From Burhinus oedicnemus (lineage: Eukaryota; Chordata; Aves; Charadriiformes; Burhinidae), in contig VFFE01005895.1 in assembly GCA_008921705.1 (NCBI GenBank), forward strand, positions 62,669 through 126,668: 64,000 nt of DNA. Direction: 5' to 3'. The notes beneath the pieces are model-generated. The model was not told the DNA's origin, searched no databases, and saw nothing but the letters and a program-made list of their open reading frames with translations. Position 1 is the first letter of the stretch. Every line of letters begins with the position of its first letter. Position numbers and translations under genes: made by a program. Below are positions 39,901 to 51,900 of the stretch, one piece after another.

Positions 39901-42900
39901 GTTACAATGATCTTGCTAAGCTTAACAGCCTTAACTGCGCATATAATGTATGATATCCAAGTACTAACATATAACTTTTCGTTCTTTTTATTCTGCACCA
40001 TCTTTCATTCTTTTTTCAAAAATTACACATTTTGTATTAATCACCTTTGAATTACATCTTTGTCATTACCATACAAATCCTAATGCCATATTTGAACTGC
40101 TGCTGCCCCCTTTTATCCTCCTGCCGGTCCTTATACCACCGTGGTTGGACTGGCTATCACTCCCCTCCAGCAGACCCATCCCTCAGTTTTCCTCCTATCT
40201 CCTTCAACACACTTACACAGGCACAAACATGGGACAACTTTAGCTACAGTATCCCATCTGAAGGAGACAGTGACAATGGTAGGTGTTCCATATATAATTT
40301 ACTTAATTTTGTGTTCTCAGAAACCTGAATATATGGCAAATGTCCCATGTGGCTAAGGATGAAAGACAGTACTCTTGAAGGGATGTTTATAAGACTAAAT
40401 ACCTCAGAAGGTGCACGTTAATTTACTGCAGAATATGTAGTATCAAAAGTAAATGAGTGAAGATTGTCACTGTTTTCAAGTCTGGCAAAACAACTTTTCC
40501 CACGATATTCGCTCTAAGAACTATTTCCAATATGGGTTTATTTACTTGCTTTACTTTCAAGGGTTTATAAAAGTTTGAGTAAAACAGCAATTAATTTTGC
40601 TACTGTCTTTTCTGCATTTTTTTATTTTATTATTTTTTCGATAGATACTGACTGTTAATAAAAATATCCTGCTCTGATCTGCAGTTATTGATGCAGGTGC
40701 ATAACTAACTTAATTAGAAGAGGAATCCATGAAGAAACAAAGCTGAAACAGTCAGCTAAGCAAAAACAGTGATTTCTATCCAACAGAAACTGTTAGTAAG
40801 CTGTCAAACTTCTCTGTGCATAGTGAAAGTCATTAGTGGATGTTGTTACTGCTTCTTTTATTTTGTTTTTCTCCAGGATGTTATTGTCATAGTGCCTTGA
40901 GTCTTGGCACTAATACACAAAGCTGGCCACGTTTGGGCTATAAGTCATCTACTGCGTTAATAGTTAAATGTCAGATGGAAGAAACAGAACGTAGACAATT
41001 AAACCATTTATAAATATTTGATAGGCCGATGTATTTTTTTAAAGTAGGACTGTTGTTCTTCCAGTTGCCTTAAATTAGAAGGGTGCCTAGGTACTAGAAG
41101 GCAATGAAACTGTCAAAAGCATCAGATTGAAACCAAGACTACAAATCTTGAATCATAAATGTCAACATTTAGTTTAGAATGCCTACATTCTTAGTTCAGT
41201 TCGGTAGTTGACAATACTCACTATTGCCACAGTGTTCTTCATTATAAAACCATAGAAGACAGCATATGTAAGGAATCAGCTCCATAAAGGAAACGAGTAT
41301 GGCATATAAGAATTGTGATAACTATAAGTTGAAAAACTGAATTTAGTTCATGATGGTATGAAACTAGCTTGACATTTCACTGATGAATATTCTAACAGAG
41401 AAAAGGGAAATCTAGAGGTACTTCTAGCAGTGCAGAATTTGATCTATGTTAATCTAGATTTGTTAGTGTTCTGCTCTTCTAAATGAAATGAGCAGTATAG
41501 ACTGGTCTGTGCTTGTGCATTTGGAACAGATGTCTCATGTCTTTCAAATCTTAAGCCAATTGCAGATATTAGTGTTTATTACCTCAGGCTGTTACAACAG
41601 AAAACTGCTCTTACAACTGTTTGTGGGTTTTTTTGTTTTTGTTTTTGTTTTTTTTTTCAATCAGGACTGTTGCCTTTCTGTTCAGTTATCTAAGGTATGT
41701 CTTCCTATGGTAGGAAGTAAACTAGAGACCATTCTCTGGCACTGAGGTTAGTTGGCACAGTGCGATTCAAATCCATACCTAAGCATTCTTTCTAAAACAG
41801 GATGACTGCATTTAAGCTGCCTTTGTGCAATGTCCTTTGCCTGTGCTATTCCTCGAGCTATTCCAAGACATTGTGTAGGAGAGGTGGCTTTGCACAGACC
41901 AAAACCGTACCAGGAAGCAACAACCTTAACGGTATTGATGTGTGCTGCCCAGTGCTGAGGATCCACACACCAGCCCTGTGTAGCTTGCTAATACTAGTAG
42001 CCTTTGATATAGAAATGCCATGCATCAATGTAGTATCTTAAGACTTCATAACATCTTTAATGTAATTATCTGGCAATGGCTCTGTAATAGAGGAGGCTAA
42101 GTCCAGAATTTCTGGGACGTTATAAGACTTGGGACAGACAGGTCTCCCAAGACCAATGTCCATATCATTGTGGAGGCTTTGCTTTAGCAAATGACTCTGT
42201 AACAACTTCAGTGTTACTTAAATTTGGACTGAATAAATCAAACAAAGAGAAATCTAACTATAAACTTTTAGCCTAACTTCATCTGTGTCTGTCATTAGTC
42301 CAACCTTCTTTTTGTCTATTATTTTTAGAGTCAGGTTAAATCATTTTGTTGTTTACCTGAAGGATAATGTTGTCAAAATAAGTACTTGGGACACTAAATT
42401 CCTTGACATGCTATAAATAGTGCACCTATGTGCATTGTAACTCAGTACAAAAATGGAAATTTTCACAAGGAAGTTTGTCCTTGACTGGTATGTCAAATAC
42501 ATATTGTGTTATTAACTATCACCCATTTAACCGGTTGAGAATTGTGCAAAATACTTTTTAAAAAAATTATTGGAACAAGCATTACATAATAACCTTGGTC
42601 GACTGTGGGTTCAGAAAGCAGAAACTCGCTATTGGAAAGAATAAAAAATAGACCTTCATCTGTGTATGAGGTACGGGCTCCCCTTGCTGGAAAACATGTG
42701 TAATGCAGAGAAGCAAGCAATACTCGGGACTGCCAAAACTTTCTGTATTAGAACATTTTTCTTTAAACTCAGTATATAACTGAAACTTTTATAACTAATA
42801 CTTTTGAGTGTGTGTTTTTTGTTTTGGTTTGTTTTTTAATCAATTAAACTTACTTTATTTAGAAACTTCTAATTGTAGTTTCCCACTGCCTTGAGATTAG

Positions 42901-45900
42901 CCTGCCTTTTTCCTCATGGTGGAATGTATGTCTCATTAATGAACAGAATTGAATAAGTAATGTTGATATTTACCTTTCATTTACTGATGTTTGTAGTCTG
43001 AAATCGGAAGGGAGTGTGCTTGGGACGTTAATATTGACTTAGCAAAAGCCTAAACAAAGATAGCTGTGGCCAAACTGAATGAAGTCCACGATAATACCCT
43101 AATACTTGCGAGCTTGAACATAAATATGAACTAAGCTTTCGCAGAGAATCTTCTGAAATGCTGCTGCTAATAAAGCTACAGTGGCATTTAAATACTATTT
43201 AAATATGGTATTACTCTTCAAGCATGGTTTTATCTAGGTATTTAATCTATGACAGGCAGCAGAGCTCAATTATTGGAGTTGTACATTGAACTATTTCTAA
43301 AATGAGAATCTTAGAAACTGCAACTACAGTTTTTAATAAATGTGATAAGAGATTTTTATTTCACCTCTTAAAAATTCAGGAGCAGTCTCCAATAAATTGT
43401 TACAGAGTGGCTACTGCAGAAATTTTAATTCGGTACAATTCTGGAGTTTAATAGAAGTCCTGGGTAAGAATTTCTGCAGTTTGAAAACTTGGGCGTTGAT
43501 TTTTTTTGTTGTTGTTTTAGCTCTCCTAAACTATGTGGTTTACTTTATGATTTATTAAATAACATTTTAGATATTTTTAATTGTTTAATTTTTACTGTAT
43601 ATAAGTGCTTTCATCAGAAATTTACCAATGTATTAATTTTAAAATTATCTAAAATTATCTAAATCTAAAAATTATCTAAAATTATCTAAATCAGTAGGTA
43701 ATGCTTTTGAAATGGCATAGTTAAATCAGGTATATGGATTGTTATATTTCATAACAACAGTAGTTACAGCTGTTAACAGCTTTTGTATGGATGTTGTAGT
43801 GAGATGGGAGCTGGTCTCTTCTCCCAAGTAAGTAGCGATAGGAAAAGATGAAATGGGTTCAAGTTGTGCCAGGGGAGGTTTAGGCTGGACATTAGGAAAA
43901 AAATTTTCACTGAAAGAGTTATCAAACATTGGAACAGGCTGCCCAGGGAGGTGGTTGAGTCACCATCCCTAGATGTGTTTAAAAGCCGTGTAGATGTGGT
44001 GCTTAGAGACATGGTTTAGTGGCAGACCTGGTAGAGTAGGGTCAATGGTTGGACTAGATGATCTTAAAGGTCTTTTCCAACCTAAACGATTCTATGATTC
44101 TATGATTTTATGTATGCGCGGTCGTAGTTATACATATGCCTCTCTACAAAATATTAAGCAGCACATATCTGTTGATATACTGTGCTTTGGAAGTAGAGTT
44201 CTATTCCGAGCTTGCAGCTTGCCTTCTACAAAGGCAAAGATTAAATGTCAATACAACTGTGCACCTATTGCATCTGAAAGTATGGCTCTGCTACTCTCAC
44301 GTTATGTGTGGAAGGCCGGCATAATGAATGTTTTCATTTATGATGTGTGCATCTATGTGTAGATCATTCTGACTGGTGACACTGGTGAGGCTATGTAGCC
44401 CATTTGGAGAAGGGAACTGAACTGTAGTTGGTCTCTGTAGTTCTGTCCTGCAGTTCTGTCTGGGACGCTCTCCCAGTCTGCCAGTGGTATTTCTGATGAC
44501 ATTAAAAATGATAAAGCTTACTAACATAAAACTGAAATATTTAGGTGTTATATTTAAATGCAGTTTTGTTTAACAAATAGCCTTTAATATGGCCTTTCAT
44601 AAAATTACTGATGTAACAGCAGTGTAGCAAATTTCAGTTGCCTGTGAAAAGTTAAAACAATGACTGTGTGAGTCAAGGAGTGGAAGGAAGCAACTTTAGT
44701 AACTGGCCATAGTTTATTCTATCTTGATGCCTCAGATAAGTAACCTGAGGATATGTAAGGAGTTTGTTGCCTTAAGCTCCTTTTTTAGTACATAAGGGAA
44801 AGAACTACTGCCTGTTGGCTGAACTGCGTTTGGTGGTGTCTGTCTGTCCCTTTGGATTATTAATTTTGTTACTTAACCAACCTGCGTACAGTTAGGTGAG
44901 ATTCCTGGTGACTGGATTTGTCTGAGATTTCAAAGTATTTCTCCTACAGAAACTTTGTCTTGTTTATCTGAGCCCTAGGTGTCAGAGGGTACAATTTTGT
45001 ATGTTGGCTCTGAACTGATTTGGGGGCTTCATTAAACAGCTTACAGAACATAGATGAAATTTCCCTCTACCAGGAGTTCAATTTTTTAATTTGTTACGTA
45101 TTTTGAGGACTGATTTTTAAAATTCAGCCTATTACCCAAATTACAACCAAAATGAAATGACTGACATGCCACAATTTTTAATGGAACATCAGAATTACTG
45201 TGCTTACACCCATATGTACCTTTCTTAATTCAAGAGTAATTCGTCATTTTTCACTCCTCTGGTAGGTGCTATTGGCAATTCATACACTTCGAATTTTCTG
45301 ATGTGCCTTTTAGGAAACAAAAGGCTCCTCTCTCCTGTCCTGTTATTTATTAACCCAGAAATGATCCTCTCTTTCTTTAATGGCCTTATATTAACAAAAT
45401 TGAGGCTGAGCAGTAGCTGTACATAAAAACCAAGGTTTCTAGGCTTTGTACTTTCCACCCAATTAATTGGTACTTAGGGTGTCAGTTGCGTTCAGAAGGA
45501 GACATACGGGAAAGTAATAATACAAAACGCTTCTTTCTTTTAAGCAGTATCATTTTCCACAATCATCAAGTTGGCCTATAATTTGAGTGGCAAACAGCTG
45601 ACAGTTGCATTTTGTGAAACAAAATGGCAAGCAAAGTGGCAAACCGGTGACAGTTGTATTTTGAGCATACATCTTGTTCTTCAGAACCATTCAAAACAGT
45701 CATTGATCACAAAAAAAGGAAGTGTAGAGGTGCATAGATGCAGAGTTTTCATGTAATTATTTCAAGGAACTATACGTGGGCAAAGTGATACTGTCGACAG
45801 AACTAGGATTGGTGGGAGGGAGTACTGTGAAGAGTTTGTGCAATGCCACATTTGCAACACGACTTTTTAATGTAGGCAGACTTACTGAATGGCTAAGTCT

Positions 45901-48900
45901 GCCTACGTTAGTCTTTGTTTGGTGGGTGGGTTTTTTTAGTATAACCTTATCTAATAAGCAGTTTGTCCTGTGTAGGAAGATGCTTGTCACAGCTTGTTAC
46001 ATAATTCAGCATCTTGTAGGAGAGGGTTCTACTTAAAGGAATAAGACATGTTTCCTGCCAGGTTAGATACAAAGTTTTGTACAGATCAGAATTTCTGAGG
46101 GACGGTTCCGGTGCTTAATCATCTGACAAACCTTGCCTGTTGAGATTAGGATTTGGTTGAAAAACTATCCACTCCATTGATGGCGCATGATGCCATCCAG
46201 AAAATATCAATTTATGATTGTAAACCAGGATCCATTTTTTCTGTCCTTCTGAGGGCAGAGAGAAGTTCTCTAACAGTTTTTGCTGGAGGCAGTGCCTAAG
46301 GATTTTACTTCATTTAGAAATTAATAAATCAAGGTGTTCGTTTTTAAACTAAAATCTGTCTTTTTTAAAATCATAGTGTTCTTAAGACCACAAAGAAATT
46401 TGGAATCCATAGACCCACAATTTACAATTCGAAGGAAAATGGAGCAGATGAGAGAAGAGAGAGAACTTGTGGAACAGCTACGTGAGGTATGTGTTGGTAG
46501 AACTAGTTGTTTCTAATGGAATGTATTTTTTAATTTTTCTTTGGGAAAGTTGTCTAAGTAGGAGAATATTAAAAAGGTTAAATGAGGCAATATTACTTCT
46601 GCAAATCACATTGATAAGACTATTCCTGAAGTGCTTTATCACGCACGGTCAGATATCTGTACTTAGGAAAGTTTTTTTTTTTAAAATGGGAAATGTTAAT
46701 GGGAGTTACCTGAATGATGTACAGTTAAACAGCATACGTTGCACTGGTGGAATTAAGAATTTATTTACAATTTCATCAGAAAGGATGAAGTGATCACTTA
46801 AGAAGTAGGGAGGTCTAGAAACTATTTCCTAACAGCTGGAGAAGCCTTCAGTCTAGCAAGTAGAAGGCATAATGAAATCTATTAGTTGAAGCTGAAGTTA
46901 GAAACTTTTTTTTAAAGCAGATAACTAGTGCTTGAAACAACTTTCTTAGAAACGAAATGAATATCTGAATGAAGATCTGAATATACAAAATGGTTTCCTG
47001 ATATATTGTCTTGAACACAGAAGCTAGAGCCTGATGCAAAAACTGCTGCATGTGGTTGAATAGGGTCTGCGTTACACAGCTAATACCTAGGTAGCGCTGT
47101 TTGTATGACACCTATTTGTTTCAAAAAAAAGATGACAGCCTTTGCCGCAAGGAATGTTGTGAGCCTGAACTTGTCAAGGTTTCCAGTTATATCATGTTAC
47201 TGACAGAAGGGATGGTATCGTTGCACTCCTAAACACAGTGCAAATCCTTAAAGTGTGGTAGGTGACTTTGATATCACAACCGAATTAAAGATTATTTGTT
47301 CTTACATCATTAGCTTCATAGAATGACTAATTCCAAAATTATTCTTTATTTTAAATAACGTCTTGTATTGTTTAATTTTAAAGCAAGAGGGTTCACTTTT
47401 TTTCTCATTATCAAATACTGTTTAAAAGGTGGGTTGTTTAATGCAGAACTATGAGGATTTTTAGATCTTCATTCTCTTACTCACGTCCTCACCTGCTTTA
47501 AGTCTGGATGAATCTTACTTTGTCTTGCTGAATTTCTGAACGGAGTAGATCTTGTTGAAGATTCAGTGTAGTTGATTGAATGTTGTATATTAACAATTCT
47601 AAACTTGGATGGTGCCAAAAGGATGAGATGCAAGAATTAGATGAGACAGACTTATTGGTAATGGAGAAGAAAATGGAATTAGCAGGAATAAACTGCAGTA
47701 GGATGTAGTTTTTCTAAGCGTAGTCTAGTCAGCAGCATCAATGCAGCTTTTTACATTTCTTTTGAGAGTTACCACAAGTATGTAGCAAGTCCCCAAGTAA
47801 CTGTTCCTAAAAATAATGTCTTCAAGGTTCCTGCCTTGTGCGTTATTTCAGCTAATTCTCACAGTGAAAACTAGAACAAGGTTATTGACTGTATCAGGCA
47901 TGATCACGGAGACTTAACAAGGATCTCTCTACACTGTATTAATATTAGATATTACCAGTAGTACTGGTTTAATGGGTTATTGACCTTCAGCTCCATGCAG
48001 TATCCTCCTTTGCCCTCGCCCTGAAGCATTGTGTCCTGAAATGAAAGTTACGTTGTCTCTTGTGAGAAGTTTGATTACAAGTCAAGGAGTGGTGACAGAA
48101 GCTAGAAGATTGGCTCTGTTTGGAAGCACATAGTGGGATTTTTTTCAAATTAATAATGTTTACTCTGGTATACTGGGTCCTCTAGTGAGAGAAGCAGCCT
48201 CCAGAGCATCACATTATGTACCGTACAAGAAAATAGCCCAGAACATGTAAGTCATTAAGTTCATACTTACTGAATAAACATATCTGGTAGTATATATTGC
48301 TTTTGAATTGTTTCATGGTATGTTAGAACTTAGTGAGACTCCACAGAACCTGCAGCCTTAACCAAGTTGGGCACTAAATGAGAATGAACAACTATTAAAG
48401 TAGTCGAGTTCCTTATTTAGAAATCTAAATGCACGGTTACTTTCAGCTCAACAGCTTCACCTGAGCTGTATATTGTGAGAACATTGGTGTTTCTTCCGTA
48501 CATTCCCCCCTTTTCTTTAGAATGGTGTGTTTTTACAGAAATTGCTCCATTTCATAAAACTTTTTCATCAAAGACATACTTTTTTTCCTCCATTTGAGCC
48601 ATTTGATTTTGTATACATCCATGGTCACTTCAGACAGTTGTCATTTCATAGAATCATAGAATGTGTTGGGTTGGAAGGGACCTTTAAAGGTCATCTAGTG
48701 CAACGCCCCTGCAGTAAGCAGGGACATATTTAACTAGATCAGGTTGCTCAGAGCCTCATCAAGCCTGGCCTTGAATGTCTCCAGGGATGTGGCCTCTACC
48801 ATCTCTCTGGGCAACCTGCTCCAGTGTTTCACCATCCTCATTGTAAAGAACTTCATCCTAATGTCTAATCTAAACCTACCCTGCTCTAGTTTAAAACCAT

Positions 48901-51900
48901 TGCCCCTCGTCCTATCACTACATGCCCTTGCAAACAGCCCCTCCTCAGCTTTCCTGTAGGCCCCCTTCAGGTACTGGAAGGCCGCTATAAAGTCTTCCCG
49001 GAGCCTTCTCTTCTCCAGGCTGAACAACCCCAACTCTCTCAGCCTGTCTTCATAGGAGAGGTGCTCCAGCCCACAGATCATCTTCGTGGCCCTCCTCTGG
49101 GCTCGCTCCAACAGGTCCATGTCCTTCTTGTGCTGAGGGCTCCAGAGCTGGACACAGTACTCCAGGTGGGGTCTCACGAGAGCAGAGTATAGGGGGAGAA
49201 TCACCTCTCTGGATCTGCTGTCTACGGTTCTTTTGATGCAGCCCAGGATGCAATTGGCCTTCTGGGCTGCAAGCACACATTGTTGGCTCATGTTCAGCTT
49301 TTCATCCATGAGTACTCCCAAGTCCTTTTCCGCGGGGCTGCTCTCTATCACATCATCCCCCAGCCTGTATTGATAGTGAGGATTGTCCCAACATAGTGAG
49401 GATTGTCCCAACGAGAGTGATTCAAGAGTGATTTCGAGAGTGGTTCGCCACTTACTCTTGAGCAATAGAGTCTAGCAAGAAATACTGGTTGATTTTTGTC
49501 ACTCAAAGGGTAAACATTCAGTAGGTTTGACATGCTAAGTGGAACAAATTGTCTGCTGCTGTAGTATGGATGATTTTGAAAAAGAAAGCAGTTCTTCAAT
49601 GGTGACAAAATTGGAAGAGAATTGATACACTTCTTGAAGTCTTCAATTTTAAATAAATCTAGTCTCAAACCATGAACTGGCATTCAAATAGTGTTGTAGG
49701 TGCGCTGTGCACATAAAAAGTAAAAAGCACCCTGATCCATACTGAGTAGTATCCCAACAGACAAATCAGTTTTTTAAGAGAAGGGATTTTTAATTCATTG
49801 ACTTATGTAAACCTGTTTTTAACAGATTTGGAAAAAAACCTCAAATGTATTATTAATATATAACTTTCTATACATATCTCCTATAACAAAAATGTTTTCT
49901 AATGTATGAATTAATCCAAGGTGAAAGCAGAACATATTAGTACAGGTGATGCACTCCTTCAATTGGCACTTGTGAGACCATACATATGAGTACTTCAGTA
50001 GTACGTCTAGTAAAAGAAAAACTGGGAAAATATAATGAAACCCCAGAGTGAGTTCAGTGGAGGCTCCTTCATGGTGAGGGCACCCAAACAAAGGATGTAT
50101 GGGGAAAAAGCTAAGAGCTGGATTTCTTTCGCTTGGAGAAAAGAGTGCTGAGAATATCATATGACTGTCCTCAGCTGCCTGAAGGGTGGTAATAGAGAAG
50201 ATCAAGCCAGGCTTTTCAAAGGTGCACAAAGAATGAGGGACAGTGGCACAAACTGCAGAGAAAGAAATTCCAAGTAGCTATAAGGAGAAAATTCTTTGCA
50301 ATAAGGATGTTGAAACACTGAACGAGGTTGCCTGGAGATGTTGTGGAATCTCCTTCCTTGCAGATATCCAGAGCTTAACTAACCCAGGCTCTGACCTCAT
50401 TTCAAATTTGTTAGACTAGATGGCCTGCAGAAATACCTTCCAACCTACACTTTCCTTTGATTCTAAAGAGAATAATCTATTTTCATCTAAAACACCCACC
50501 ATAGATCGAGGTAATGTGTTAATAGAGAATAATGACATTAAGGATGTTCAACTAGGAGTAAGAAATACCTATTTTAAGATAATGGAAGTAATTATCTCTG
50601 GGAGTTAATCTAAGAGTTATCTCTAAGTATAGTGTTGGAATGTTTTCAAGATTGGAGCACAATTTCGGAAACTCATCATATGTAACAATCTTATCGTAGG
50701 GTTTTTTTTCCTGGAAATATTTTCAAAGTATTTTGTTTTGCAATATCAAATTCTTTTTAGTGAGGCTTTGGTTTTACTTAACAAGTATCCAAAAATTCTC
50801 TTCTAAATCTGAATGTTTTGCCTTGGCCATACCTGTTTTTCTGATGACTCTGATGCTTCCTAAGTAATGTTTAGGCTACTAGGAAAAATTACCTTTTACT
50901 GTCTACTTGTACAGTGATTAACACAATGTCGTCCTGATTCAAAGTACTGATGATAAAGAAAATTTGAGATCATAAGTAGAAGACTTAAGGGCGTGGTGGA
51001 AGAAAGGAGCCACATGTGGTGCTCTGCCATGGCTAATTGCATGCATATGTGATTTTATATGTATATATAAAAATAAATGCATATTATGACAGCAGCATTT
51101 GAAGTGTTGAGTTCTTTTAAATAAGTTTACATAATTCAGTGACCAACATAGAGTAGAGTGGGTTGGTTTTTAGTTTTTAAAGAATTAATTGTAGAAAGGT
51201 AGTGTGTTTCTTGGTAAAACAGAACTCCAAACTGGCTATGTGTCTACAGCATGGGAGAAGATGAGGATATATATTCCTTTTTTTTCCCCCTTCATCTGTT
51301 TCTATATTAAAGTGTGTATTTGTTCTTTTTTTGCAGAACATTGAAACAAGACTAAAGATTTGTTTGCCTGAAGACTTGGGATCTGCTCTGATGGATGGTG
51401 TAGTTCTCTGCCACTTAGTAAATCATGTTCGTCCTCGGTCTGTAGGAAGTATTCATGTACCTTCACCAGCAGTAGTAAGTTGAATGTTTCTTGTTACATT
51501 GGGGTAGGGGGGAATTATGTTAAAAAACCCTACTATTTTATTGCCAAATGATATTTAGTTACATAAACCAGGTTGCTGTTCAAGGAATGTTCTTTGCTGT
51601 TAGGGGCAACATTTACATTATTACAAATTCAAATGTTCAGTAATTTTTATGTAATATATATAGTGTATATATGTGTGTGTGTATATGTGATTATCCTACC
51701 TCTCTCTGATGTAGCAACAGATCAAATTTTTTTCATCATGGCCTTTTTGTTCAGTACACTATGAAATTCTATGATTGCAAGATTTTATTATAGGAGACCC
51801 TTTTTAAAAGAAAATTATCCTCTTGTTTGTTGATTGAAGAAATATGAGGTTAACTTCTGGCTTCACAGAAGTCATGTAACTAAAGCACTTACAGCACTTA

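Larger units (their letters stand above)
34243..40170 (+). other. LRCH1: LRCH1 intron region (5.9 kb)
   Basis: Apart from the candidate terminal exon and its poly(A) signal, this is AT-rich intron. A purine-rich stretch at about 38810-39200 gives a 145-codon antisense ORF (38942-39379) with no convincing domain. No transposon was identified with confidence. Confidence 0.65.
40279..46376 (+). other. LRCH1: LRCH1 intron (6.1 kb)
   Basis: It contains a sense CR1 tail (43800-44112) and a small tandem repeat (43641-43692). An antisense 72-codon ORF at 41748-41966 sits in a slightly GC-richer patch without a recognised domain. No further exon is seen. Confidence 0.7.
46487..51336 (+). other. LRCH1: LRCH1 intron (4.9 kb) with two CR1 copies
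   Basis: It holds an antisense CR1 tail (48645-49412) and an older sense CR1 tail (about 50035-50465). The rest is AT-rich without a recognised feature. Confidence 0.75.

Noticed and set aside
41748..41966. Antisense 72-codon ORF in a slightly GC-richer patch, with a GATTCAAATCC tRNA-B-box-like word nearby
   Set aside because: No recognisable domain or splice context, and the A-box-like word is too close to the B-box-like word for a tRNA or SINE.
43994..44362. 122-codon plus-strand ORF
   Set aside because: It starts inside the CR1 tail and runs into intron; no domain.
48734..49465. 243-codon minus-strand ORF as a host gene
   Set aside because: It is the 3' end of CR1 ORF2, and its first residues run into unrelated intron sequence.
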